Source: Adiantum capillus-veneris (Eukaryota; Streptophyta; Polypodiopsida; Polypodiales; Pteridaceae). Taken from it: 64,000 nt of DNA. The notes under the pieces are model-generated. The model was not told the DNA's origin and did not search any database. It saw only the letters and a program-made list of their open reading frames with translations. This document shows positions 43,444 to 54,253 of this stretch, one piece after another. Numbering within the stretch: position 1 is the stretch's first letter; each line of letters begins with the position of its first letter. A program made the translations under genes and the position numbers. The stretch spans positions 88,801,340-88,865,339 of the forward strand of contig CM043971.1 of the NCBI GenBank assembly GCA_014529385.2, written 5' to 3'.

Positions 43444-44165
43444 TGTAAGAAATGCAGAATACAATAAGGATCTAGTAGCAAGGAGAGTAGAGAGAGACAA
43501 GATGCAAAGTAGATTAGTGGAAAATCAAAAACTTTAGATTAGCACACTATACAAATTGACGGCATCATCCACCCATGCGCTCTCAAGGTAGAGTTTAGAT
43601 GGCGATTTAGACAACTAGAGCAAGTGAATACAAGGGACTAATAATCCTTACACAAGGATGTGTTGTGTGCGTCAAGTGTGCACACCATTCTACCAAAATA
43701 ATCATGAAAAGGCCTCCTTATATAGTTGTAAGGGAGCCTCTAAATGCCCATGTGCAGTCGCCCTTAGATAGCCAAGTCCAAGTAGGACTCTCCCATGCAC
43801 CCATGTGTAGCCGCTTTTGGGTAGACAAGTCCTCCTAGAAATCGACCACCGGCCAAAGACCACTAGCCGCCGACCACCGACCAAAGACCATGGACCACCG
43901 GCCACCGGACGGCCATTTTCCGATTGTCTTACGACCGTCGTCCGGCCAAGATATTCCAGCAAAAAGGAATATTCCCCCAAAGTTGCCCCTGAATTTGCTC
44001 CGTACCACGCACGATCACAAATAGAGATCTCATCAGCGTGCATAGCTGTAATCCACCAAATATATGTGCACCATTGGCTTGTCCTCATATGGGGGCCTTA
44101 CAAATTGTGCAACATATATTGTGGTGGCAAAACTTAGAGAGGTGGGCATTGCAAGTATACCAACA
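43444..44165 (-). repeat. Copia-4 5' LTR (short form)
   Basis: 722 bp. On the minus strand it begins TGTTGGTATACTTGC and ends TTTCTTACA. It lacks the hairpin block of the 3' LTR. Confidence 0.93.
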
Positions 44166-44170
44166 CCTTG

Positions 44171-45376
44171 CTATATGTATAAACAATCATCTGTAATGTT
44201 GTTTAGCAATACTTGTACTTTAACAAGTCATTCAAAGTATCCGACAATTTCTGGCCACGAAATTGCTCATGATACGTCGTGCTAAAAGTGGTCTAGAAAA
44301 TAGATGTGACCAGCACCTAGGGACTTTGTCATGACACATAATTGAAATAATGGTGCTAGTGTCAGTCCAGAGACTCATATTCTCTACATGTGGAATATGT
44401 CTCATGTAAGGATGTGTAAAAAAGAACATCCTTCAAGTACAAGATGTACTTGTGTGTGGAGGTAACTCTAAACACTCTGCGACAAGAGTGAGAGGGACCC
44501 TCGTTCATTGCTCCACACTCGCTAAACCGAACGCCTTGAGTTCCGAGACCATGTTGTATCCCATTTGACAACATGTGCCAAATTGAACCCTACAAGTAGG
44601 TTCGTAACAGCATAAGGTAGAAAGATAGATTGGACACTTGGCCCAAAATACTTTTTGCCGACATGCCCTTGGCATGGCTCTGTAACATTCAAGCGCACTT
44701 ATACGTCTTGAAAAACCAAGCAAAGCATACTAAAAATGGAATAACACCAAATCAATAGATGTGTACCTGGAGAGTTGTACGTAATGTACACTTACCTGTA
44801 TTCAAATGGAGAGGAGCACGTCCCCTACCTTGAAAAAACAAACAGGATTGCACTGGGAACTCTGGGTGTTGCCTTTGCAATCCAAGCCCATGAATTTCAA
44901 ACTACGTAGTCAAACCCCTTAGTAAGACTCTTTGTAGAAACTGCTCAACTAGCAAATAACGGTAACCAATATAGTCAACCGTGTGCAGAATGATTGGAAA
45001 CAGCTTGAAAAGTGTGTCCATCCGCTATCGCGTGTGTTAGATTGCGGAATTCTTTCCTTGAAAATATAGCTGGGAGAGATCAATTGTGATCCTCAATGCA
45101 GATCAAACTGTGATCCTTAATGTCTATGGGGTGATGTAACAATCACCTGCCGGGTCTTACCCCAAAATAGTAAGTCCATAGATACTCCGTACTGCTATAG
45201 AGAGAGCAGGAGACCCAGACAAGTGAACTGCTGAGCTCTTATGGACAACCATGCTGTCACAACTGATTGCTGCGTCTATACTCCGTGGTAGAGATCAGCT
45301 GGTGTGATTTTAAGATTATCAAAAACTCACTTGAGCGTCGCATTAAAAACATGTAGTGCAAAAATGAGACCCTAAA
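44171..45376 (-). repeat. Gypsy-3-derived sequence, minus orientation
   Basis: The reverse complement matches about 56411-57520. It continues, across Copia-4, into 38484-38075. An insertion of about 90 bases at 45140-45235, absent from 56411-57520, matches 34658-34733 inverted. No coding function is seen. Confidence 0.75.
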
Positions 45377-46153
45377 CATCCCTAAACATATTCCACAGGT
45401 GGAGAATATGAGTCTCTGGACTGACATTGGCGCCATTATTTCAATTATGTGTCACGACAAAGTCCCTAGGTGCTGGTCACATCTGTTTTCTAGACCATTT
45501 TTAGCAGGACGTATCAGGAGAAATTTCATGGCCAGAAATTGTCGGATACCCAGAATGACTTGTTAAGGTACAAGAACTGCTAAACAACACTACAGATGGT
45601 TGTTTATACATATAGCAAGGCTATAAGTTGTTAATGAAAAAGTTTCATTGTCTGTACCTAGAAGTGATCAATGTTTCACCTTCTATTGTGATTCAGATGT
45701 TTCAGCAAGGCTTGCAAAAGATTGCAACTAAAAGTATTCAATTTCTTTTCAGAACTATTTACATTCCTTTTAATGCGTGCTAGACGCATCACATTTGCAA
45801 TAAGTATTGGCAAGGATCACTATGGATATACAGGTTCGGGTTAGTTTTTGTTAAATGCATGCACACTAGGTGTTATGGGCCCTAGTGTTTAGCAAAGGCT
45901 GATTTGGAACGGCATGCATATTTCTCAGGTTGTTGCTTATGAAGCATTTTGCACTCTATGTGCACTATATCTATGAGATTACTTTTGGGTTTACTAATCA
46001 CCAATAGAGGTCATGGCTCGGTTTGGGCGTTTGTGGATTTTTTTTCAAGTTAACCACGATGGTTATTTCGGACATTGTTGATTCCTCACCAATGTTATAC
46101 ACTACTGTGATTCCCCATTTACCAGTCATATGGGACGACTGTCTGTAAACCGT
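45377..46153 (+). repeat. Gypsy-3-derived sequence, plus orientation
   Basis: Matches 57278-58035 directly. With 44171-45376 it forms a head-to-head arrangement centred near 45376, whose arms (44171-44395 and 45395-45620) are inverted repeats of each other. It ends at the Gypsy-2 insertion. Confidence 0.8.
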
Positions 46154-48146
46154 TGTCGAGAAATTTGCGGTCTTACCAGGAAAGCACCGGGCTTATGGCT
46201 GTGAGAGTTTGTGAGAGAACTCAATAAAAACTATATGAAGGAGTTAAACCATAGATGCCATGAAGACTAGGGTTTGGAAAGAAGTGCAATCAAAGAAGTC
46301 CCACTCTTTCTCTCTTGCACTCATACACATAGAAAGAACACAAAAGAGAATGTCAAAATAACACGAAGATGAAAACATCAAGGCTATGGTCATATCGTAT
46401 CATGGGTAGTATGAAAGGGTTAATAGATGAGTTAATGGCATTCAATCTTGGTTGACCAAATAGGCTACGAATTGTTCTTTGGAATTGTAGTTTTGTGCTT
46501 ACCATAATATATATATTTTGTCTAGTGATTGGGATTAATTGTGTGTACAAATCCTCTTGGTTCATAGCAAGATAACTACGCTTACGTCAAAAGAAAAGTT
46601 ATAGTCTATGAGAGGTAGTATGATGGGATCCGGTGATAGAAGTATTTCATTAATCCTTTCTGGGCCAAAGAGAAACACTATACATTGTTGAAAGTGTATT
46701 TTACGGCTAATCCATACGTTAATTCTAATAGATCGTACAAAGTGAAAGCGATAGAAATGATCATCATGTGGGTTATTCATCTAGGATAGTATGTGACAAA
46801 TGTAGAAATGAGAGAAGTGAAGAGATGAGAAGTTTCCCAAGCCCTATTCTTGCCCGTAGGCAATAAGGATACTGCGGGGAGAGATGTACCTGTAGTAGCA
46901 AGGAGAACCTAAAATTTGTAGAGAGGACGAATTACTAAGAGTGAGAGATATAGGTTTGTTTAACGAGATGAGATTAGATATATATATATGTTGGATTAGA
47001 GATGAAAAAGAAAACAACAAGAAATCAAGAAAACATCAATGTAGAACACATCTTACTTGACAAAACCTTCGACACCATTATTGATGGAGAGAGAAGAAGA
47101 GGGGAGAATTCAACTTCGATTGATATGCCAAATCCACGCCCTTCTTTGATTAGAGTTGATCTTCCAAGGATAGCATGCAAGGATGGCTAGTCTTCCTCTA
47201 GGAGAAAGTGTAGGCTTAGGCTTATGTTAATGGCTAAGTACAATTAGGCATTACTACTCACTCCCTCAAGAATTCCTCTCATCAATGGCATGAATACTTG
47301 AGTTGTTTTCAAAGAATAAAAGGTCCCCTTTTATAGGTGAAGGGAACCCCCAAGGGTTTACACAAGAAGAGAGGAGCCAATGTGAACAGGAATTGGAAAA
47401 GTTGGAAATGAGCTTTCCCTGCATGATGTGGCAGACTGGGGTCCAGTATTTTGATCATATCTCCTCAATCGTGGCTCCAAATAAAAAAATAAAAATATGG
47501 ACAGAAAATTCAGCTCATTAGCTACGATTTTCATTTTAAAATCGTTTTCCAATTCACATTGGAACCTTGTGTAAAAAAATCATCAAAATAGGATCCATTT
47601 CTGGCAGCAAAAGTCTTCCTATGGTCCCCTTAGCCTAAAGTTTCATTTGATTCCAAAGGACACCTCATGCCATATGAAAGCATGAAATTGCTCCTTGACA
47701 AAGTTTTGTAATTATGCTTGCAATAATGCATTAAAATAAGTGTATCTTTGAAATCATGCCACCTAGTGTCCCACTAGGATTTGATTCCCTCCTAGTAGCT
47801 ATTTAAAATGAAATATAAGAAAAATATATAGAATATATATTGGATTTTACCCTAGATATAGGATATAGCTAGGGTGTGAGATGATAATGAGATAGTAGAA
47901 ATAAAGAATCAATGCTTTTAGCCCCAAGTTAAAGAGGCGGAGCTATTGATGTTTTTCCCGTAGTATTTTATGATGGTAAAGTAAGAATAGGTTACCATTG
48001 AGAAAAATAATAGGATGAGATAGAAAGCTTATTATTATACTTAAATATGCATATGTACATTATAGGAAAGATAACTATGTGTCTAAAAAATTACAAGATA
48101 GATCTTGTAGCATGCGTTCCCACTATGTACGTGTCACAGCACGACA
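46154..48146 (-). repeat. Gypsy-2 3' LTR
   Basis: 1,993 bp, the reverse complement of 25566-27566 with scattered differences. On the minus strand it is preceded by purine tract TTAGAGGGGGTGGA (48160-48147). It is inverted relative to its partner because of the large inversion. Confidence 0.93.
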
Positions 48147-48251
48147 TCCACCCCCTCTAAACCTGCACATCCTCTGGTATGTGCCACATTATTTCTTTGT
48201 AAGATCAGCCCTCTTGTACATCTTCGTTGCTTTCTTCTTCATTGGATGATT

Positions 48252-48786
48252 CTAAAGCTTCATCTTCACTTTGATCTTTACATATGGTTTGCTCTTCTTC
48301 CTCATCAACATCTTCTGGATCATTGTCTCCTCTTCTCTTAAACATTTGATCCTTTTTCCTACAATGGGAATCTTTACTTCTGTACCATCTAGTTCAGACA
48401 AGCTGTAAGTAGCATTTTCATGCACATGCTTTACAACATACTGTCCAAACCATCTTTTTGAAAACTTACGCATAACTGTGTGTTGGTTATCAAGGCTACT
48501 ATCATACACCAAAACCCAGTCACCTTTGTCAATTGCTTTGCTCCTGAGTCGATGTCGCTTATCAAAGTAGTCCTTGTTTTTCAACCTTGCATTTTTAAGT
48601 CGTTCTTTTGTAGCTTCAATGTCTCCAGGTCTTCTCTCTAGCTGCCTTATATGCAGTGCAAGGAGATCTTTTCTGCTAAGCCCCTCTTGCCAAGGTAGTA
48701 CATTCCATGTGGGAATTGTATCTTCAATCAGAATCACTGGCTTTTGACCATACATTAGCTCCGCAGGCATGTAGCCAGTTACTGAG
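48252..48786 (-). pseudogene. Gypsy-2 integrase C-terminal part (displaced by inversion)
   Basis: The minus strand reads SVTGYMPAELMYGQKPVILI, RLKNARLKNKDYFDKRHRLR and KGDWVLVYDSSLDNQ, then FSKRWFGQYVV and a Lys-rich tail to a stop at 48252. The Y-F-D-K-R-H..., G-D-W-V-L-V and W-F-G-Q-Y patterns are those of the region following the integrase core in Gypsy pol. The reading joins exactly to ADRTTHS at 30841 on the plus strand once Copia-2 is removed. About 100 bases separate its stop from the purine tract. Confidence 0.92.
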
Positions 48787-48876
48787 CTATGTGTTGGGGT
48801 TAAGGCCTATGTGCCTTGACCGGTCGCCCAGGTCATGGGCGCCCGCCTACTGTTACCCTATACTTATAGTGAGTAT

Positions 48877-50494
48877 TGTAATGGAATTAGCCTATTCAAC
48901 TTGAGAATAGCGGAAATTAATGAGAATACTTTCGACAAATAACTTTGTGAGCATAGTGGGTAGACATAATTGAAGACAGCAACATAATCATAGCAATTAG
49001 TTAACTTGGCATGAACAATACTTTTGCAAGAGAGAGAATTTAGAGAACATGACAACAGTTGAGGACCGGATTTATGTGGAGCCGGTCCCCCCTCCAATAG
49101 GCATTTGTATTATGATTTCTCCCATTAAGAGAGACTTGTTACAATACATTCTTTGTGTTCCTTGTGACGTAGGTGATGCAATGAAGATGGAAAGCTTCAT
49201 GCATCACAATCATAGAATAACATGAACTTGAAGAAAGCTTTAATTGTCCCAACACCTCAAACACCTTCGAAGGTGGAGAGAGCTAGCAGGGAATGAGGGT
49301 AGGGAAGAGAAAGAAGAAACATTTCATAGGAGAAAGAACTAGTTCCTCACTTATCATACTCTTGTTGCTAGCATACATAATAGCATAGTAATGAAGAAGA
49401 AGGAGATGACAAGCTCAAGCATTGAAGCATGGCTCTTGGTTGGATTTGCACTCCATAGCCAAGAGTGTTGGTGTAGGCTCTCAACCTCTACTTGCTTGGA
49501 GAGGGAGCTCTTGCACTTTGCATAGCACACAATGAGAGTGATTGTGAGTGTGTGTGGGTGAGTATACCCCTCAAGCAAGCCCCTAGCTAGCTTGGGTCGA
49601 CCCCCCCTTGTAGCTCATGCTTGAAGCTCATTGGACCCTCCCAGGCCTAGCCAATCATGAGCAGGAGGCATTACAAGCAGTAGGGGTAGCCTTGAGACAA
49701 GTGTCCCCCTTTCCTTTTTGAGAGAGAGGGCTAGATAAATGCTAAAACAATTAGATAATTCATGTAATTTATCATTGGACCCCTTTGAAGCTTAGCCAAT
49801 AGGCTTCAAGCAACACATGAAGGTAACATGGGTAGGGGCCTGACATGTGTCCTTGCTGCCTCTTCAAGTTGGGGCTTCCCTTGTGTGTGTGAGTGGGTGT
49901 TCTCTCTCTAGCCCCTAGGAAAAGGGCTTGCCTCCCCTCTTGTAGGAATGCTTTTGACTTTAGGTGATCAAGCACCTTACTCACCAATCATGACAAAGCA
50001 CTTGAACTAGGGGGTGTTCCCACAAGCATCTCAGGCAAGCTTCTCAAGGCACCTCAAGTACCTTAATCATGCAGCAAGTCAAGCACCTCAAGCATGGAGC
50101 CAGTCAAGCACCTCAAGCATCTTAATCAAGAACCTCAAGCATGAAAAACACCTCAAGCACGACAAGCACCTCAAGCAGGACAAGCACCTCGAGCTTGGGC
50201 CGGGTTCCCACCTCAAGCTCAGCCCTAGCTTACCTAAGGTCAAAGGACTTTTACACACATTTATTGGAGGTCTTCAATGAAGCTAACCCTAAGGTCTTTA
50301 TGCTCCATTGGTTAGCCTTGCTCTTTGATAGACCATCTCCCTTTTGGGCCCCTTTACCATTTGCCCCGTGTTGAGATAGATCTATAAGTACATATCTATA
50401 TCTTAACACTTGTTCCCGTTTATTCTCCCACATTAAGTGATCAATTTAATATGAGAAAATCATTTGGGTTGGTTAGATATTAGATTTTATGACA
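48877..50494 (+). mobile_element. solo LTR nested in the Copia-2 5' LTR
   Basis: 1,618 bp beginning TGTAATGGAATTAGCC and ending TTATGACA. It is flanked by the perfect 5-bp repeat AGTAT (48872-48876 and 50495-50499) and exactly interrupts the Copia-2 LTR. It has no gag or pol and no internal LTR pair, so a solo LTR fits best. The family is not identified. Confidence 0.8.
50030..50215 (+). repeat. degenerate minisatellite of CAAGCACCT units
   Basis: About fifteen imperfect copies of a 9-10-bp unit, CAAGCACCTC, inside the nested solo LTR. Confidence 0.85.
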
Positions 50495-50606
50495 AGTATA
50501 CTGTATAGGGGGAGCTGCCACTCTTTGAGTCTCCCCACCCACATCGTGTGTGTGTCTCCTTCTCTCTCTCACTCTCCGTCTTTGGTGCTCCCCGATCCCC
50601 TTCAAT

Positions 50607-50618
50607 TGGTATCAGAGC
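50607..50618 (+). other. Copia-2 primer-binding site
   Basis: TGGTATCAGAGC, two bases after the 5' LTR. Confidence 0.95.
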
Positions 50619-51687
50619 TATGGTGACCGCGGAGAGCACGGCGGCTTTGAGAGCTTCGAGGCGATAGCTCGCTCGCTCTCGATGGTAGAGAGATTAAGAA
50701 AGCTTGGAAGCTTTGTGAGAATGCAATGGGAGCTTGTGAGCTCAGTTGAGAGTGATGTATGCTCTTGTGGAAGCTCAGAAAGGAGTGTGGAAGATTGTGT
50801 GTAAGTGAAGGTGCTGCCCTAAAACTGTGTGCGCAACAGCACTGTTTTCAGATTCGTTTTTCTCCTTGTAGACTGCAGATCTGAGAATTCTGTCGTGATT
50901 GCCCATCCGTTTCGACATGGTCTACAACTTTGCAGAAGAAACTTTTTGCAAATTCCTCACCGTTTTGCTGATATTCAGCTCAGACTGACTGTATACAGAA
51001 ATTCCAGATTTTCTGTTGTCGCATTGTGTGCGAGTTTGATCCACTTTTGGAAGCACGGGAGATGCTTGAAGTTGAGTGCATAAATTTTGAGCTGAAGATG
51101 CAATTGCAGCTTGTGTTAAGCTTGTGGTTTGAGGGTTTTTTGGTAGACTTGGGCAACGAAGTACGGAGGCGTTTACACACCACCGAAGCGGTCTCTTGAG
51201 AGACGCACGTTTTTGGAGCACACAGGTGGATCTTCTTTCACTGGTTTTCACAAAATACTTTGGCAGTGATTTTGTGCTTGGATTCATGGTCTTTGCGGAT
51301 GGTTTGCATATGGTTATGGCACATGGTTGATGCCCATTATATATGCATTTTGGCGAGCACTTTCAAGTGCCGGTAAGCTCTCTTGAGAGCATTGTTTTCG
51401 CATTGATCAAGTTTCCGAATTGAAAATCTTTTGGCGTTTGCTTATGCGCAGTCACTTCGTTGATGTACGTTGAGTGCGGATTGCCATTGTATGTGAAAAT
51501 GTGGAGTCATTTTAGCATTTCTACTCATTGGCATTGAGTAGTGTTATGGTTTATGGTAGAGATTGTACTTGAGTTTTTTGCTTAGTTTTCAGGGGAAATT
51601 CTGTCGGATTTTTCCCAGATTCTCGCCATAGTTTGTGATCGAGTGTTTACTCTCACTTTGACAGGTTTTGTCAGTTTGGACACAGTT
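50619..51687 (+). other. Copia-2 leader up to the inversion junction
   Basis: About 1,070 bases without a recognisable protein. In the restored order it joins to 35283 and leads towards the LRR fragment and the Copia-2 gag. Short frames here are not convincing. Confidence 0.55.
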
Positions 51688-53924
51688 TTGTTAATGGAGA
51701 CGGCTAGATGTATGCTCAAGGCTAAGAGTTTGCCTCATAAGCTATGGATGGAGGCAGTTGCTTGTGCAACACATGTTTTGAACAGGTGTCCTACTCGTGC
51801 CTTGAAGACCATTACTCCATATGAAGCTTGGTATGACAGAAAACCTTCAGTCAGTTATCTTTGTGTTTTTGGTTGTCTTGCTTATGCTCACATCCCTCAG
51901 TAGTTACGTGGGAAGCTTGATGATAAGGCAATCAAATGTATATTTGTGGGGTACAGTAGTGGAAGTAAAGGTTATAGACTTTACAATCCTGCTACAAACA
52001 AGATTTTTGAAAGTCGTGATGTAATTTTTGCAGAAACTACTGTTCAACCTATGGTTGCTTTTGATGTACCTCATATGCAGACACATGATGTATTTGAAGG
52101 TTTGCTTCCTTCTTTTGTGGAGAATCAAGAATCACAACAGGTTGATAATCTTGATCAATCTTTTGATCAGAATGTGACACCTCATGATGTAGAGGAAATT
52201 GTGCGTGAAGAGCAAGAAGTTCTCAGGGAAGAAAGAACCTTGCCTAAATGGGTTCAGAAAACTTTGCAGGATAGCAAGTTGGATGCACCGTTGCCACGAA
52301 AAACACGTACTGGTACTACTTTTGGCAGAGAGCAAGTAGATTTGGCTTGCTTTAGCACTCTTTGTGATGCAGATGAGCTTGATTCATTTGAACAAGCTTT
52401 AGAGTGTGTTCAGTGGAAAGATGCTATGTAGCAAGAAATTGATTCTATTCATAAGAATCATACATGGGATCTAGTGGACTTGCCTACAAGTAAAAAGCCT
52501 ATTGGTACAAAGTGGGTTTTTAAGGTAAAAAGGAAACAAGATGGTACTGTTGACAGGTACCAAGCAAGGCTTGTGGCAAAAGGCTATGCGCAACAGAAAG
52601 GCATAGATTATGATGAAACCTTTGCTCCTACTTCTCGTGCGTCCACAATTAGATCACTAGTTGCAATTGCTGCTCATCATGGTTGGAAAGTGCATCAGTT
52701 GGATATCAAAACTGCTTTTTTGAATGGTGATTTGCAGGAAGAAGTTTATGTAAGTCAACCAAGTGGTTTTGTTGTAAAAGGTCAAGAGCAAAAAGTATGT
52801 AGATTGCGTAAAGCTTTGTATGGTCTCAAACAGGCTCCAAGAGCATGGTATGAGAAGATACATACTTATTTGATTGGCCAGGGATTTCAGAATAGTCCAA
52901 CAGAAAGTACTTTGTATGTCAAAAAGAGAGATGGAGTTCTCATTATGCTAACACTTTATGTGGATGATATGCTTCTTACAGGCAATAATGCAAATGAAAT
53001 TGAAGCGTTTAAAGATGCTTTGAGAAAAACCTTTGAGATGTCTGATCTTGGTTTGCTACATTATTACTTGGGTATTTAGTTTGTGCAATCAGAGGATGAC
53101 ATATACATGTTGCAGGCAAAATATTTGCATAAAATTTTGGACAAGTTTGGTATGCAAAATTGTAAACCAATCTTTACACCTGTAGAAACTGGATCAAAGT
53201 TGAGCATGCACGATGCTGGAGAACCTTTTGATGTACATACTTATGCAGCAGCCGTTGGTTGCTTGATATATTTGGCAGGCAACACTCGTCCAGACATTCA
53301 ATTTGGGTTTCACAAGCAAGCAGATTTATGCACAGCCCAGGTATGCATCATTGGCAGGCTGTGAAGCGCATACTTCATTACCTTTCAGGTACCCCTAATC
53401 TTGCCATGTTCTTTCCAAGGGGGGATATGTATGGAAAGCACAGTTCTATGCAGCTTCTTGGTTACAGCGATTCAGATTGGGCTGGTGATTTTGACACACG
53501 ACATTCCACAAGTGGCAATTGTTTTTTCTCGGGAAATGCATGTATATCTTGGCTAAGCAAGAAGAAACCCACAGTGGCTACATCAACTTGTGAAGCTGAG
53601 TACAGGGCAGCTTTCACGACAACATTTGATTGTGTATGGATACGTAGGTTATTGGCAGATCTTTGTGAGTGTCAACAGGCACCCACTACCATTTTCACTG
53701 ACAGTTAGAGTGCTATGGCAGTTGCAAGGAATCTAGTATTTCATGCAAGAACAAAGCACATAGAGGTTCACTACCACTATGTCAGGGAAAGGCTACATGC
53801 AGGGGAGATCACACTAACTTACTGTCCTACACAGGATAACATTGCAGATCTATTTACGAAGGCGTTATCACGAGAAAAGTTTGAAGCTTTCCGAAAAGCT
53901 TTGGGCTTACTCTCATACACATGA
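51688..53924 (+). pseudogene. Copia-3 second half of integrase, RT and RNase H
   Basis: Starts inside integrase (LLMETARCMLKAKSLPHKLW), exactly where 35284 leaves off. It continues through TPYEAWYDRKPSVSYL and FVGYSSGSKGYRLY, then RT (GTKWVFKVKRKQDG, AFLNGDLQEEVYVSQP, catalytic YVDD in LYVDDMLLTG) and RNase H (YSDSDWAGDFDTRHS, EAEYRAAF, TKHIEVHYHYVRER). TAG stops lie at 51901, 52429, 53077 and 53706. At 53077 and 53706 Copia-1 has Gln, so CAG to TAG is clear; the other two are also compatible. One frameshift lies near 53305, between RPDIQF and SQASRF. The gene ends at 53922-53924. It would be functional only without these lesions. Confidence 0.93.
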
Positions 53925-53971
53925 TGATCTGCTACCTTGTACGGATTCACACTATCAATACAAGGGTGATT

Positions 53972-54248
53972 TGTAGACATGTAGTAGTGTTAGTGTGTAT
54001 ACGCGCTTCACCAGGGGCACTTTTCTCCCACTAGGTTTTTCCCCCTGGACATCTGGTGTGAAAGGACACCTTATCTCTTAGGGTTTCATATAAGCTTTGT
54101 AGCTGTGAGTTTGTATACACTATTATTCCAATACAGAGAGATAGACTACAGAGATCTCGTACGCAAGCTCTGTGTCTTCTCCTTCTCCATCTTCTTCCTA
54201 CTCTAAGTTGTTGTCTTCCTTCTGTTTCCTGTTTCATCATCTTCAACA
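53972..54248 (+). repeat. Copia-3 3' LTR
   Basis: 277 bp, TGTAGACATG to CTTCAACA, followed by AATTA (54249-54253), the target duplication. A short purine stretch (CAAGGGTGAT) precedes it. Confidence 0.95.
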
Positions 54249-54253
54249 AATTA

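Larger units (their letters stand above)
38485..44165 (-). mobile_element. Copia-4: full-length Copia element with few stops
   Basis: 5,681 bp on the minus strand. The 5' LTR is 43444-44165, the primer site TGGTATCAGAGC is 43432-43443, and gag-pol runs 43371-39310. The purine tract TTGAGGGGGGGG is 39290-39279 and the 3' LTR is 38485-39278. It is flanked by CCTTG at 38480-38484 and 44166-44170. Its LTRs differ by substitutions and by about 72 bp of net length. It lies wholly inside the inverted segment and is unaffected by it. Confidence 0.96.
48792..50604 (+). repeat. Copia-2 5' LTR, carrying a nested insertion
   Basis: LTR sequence at 48792-48876 and 50500-50604. Once 48877-50494 and one copy of AGTAT are removed it is 190 bp, the same length as 30842-31031. 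It begins TGTTGGGGTTAAGG, ends GATCCCCTTCA, and is followed by the primer site TGGTATCAGAGC at 50607-50618. Confidence 0.92.

Noticed and set aside
51901-53708. Stops reading as Gln (TAG/TAA) could mean a reassigned genetic code or RNA editing that restores the protein
   Set aside because: Copia-1 in the same window uses normal stops with none inside 1,428 codons. TGA at Arg and at Trp positions also occurs, and frameshifts accompany the stops. Methylation-driven decay explains all of it.
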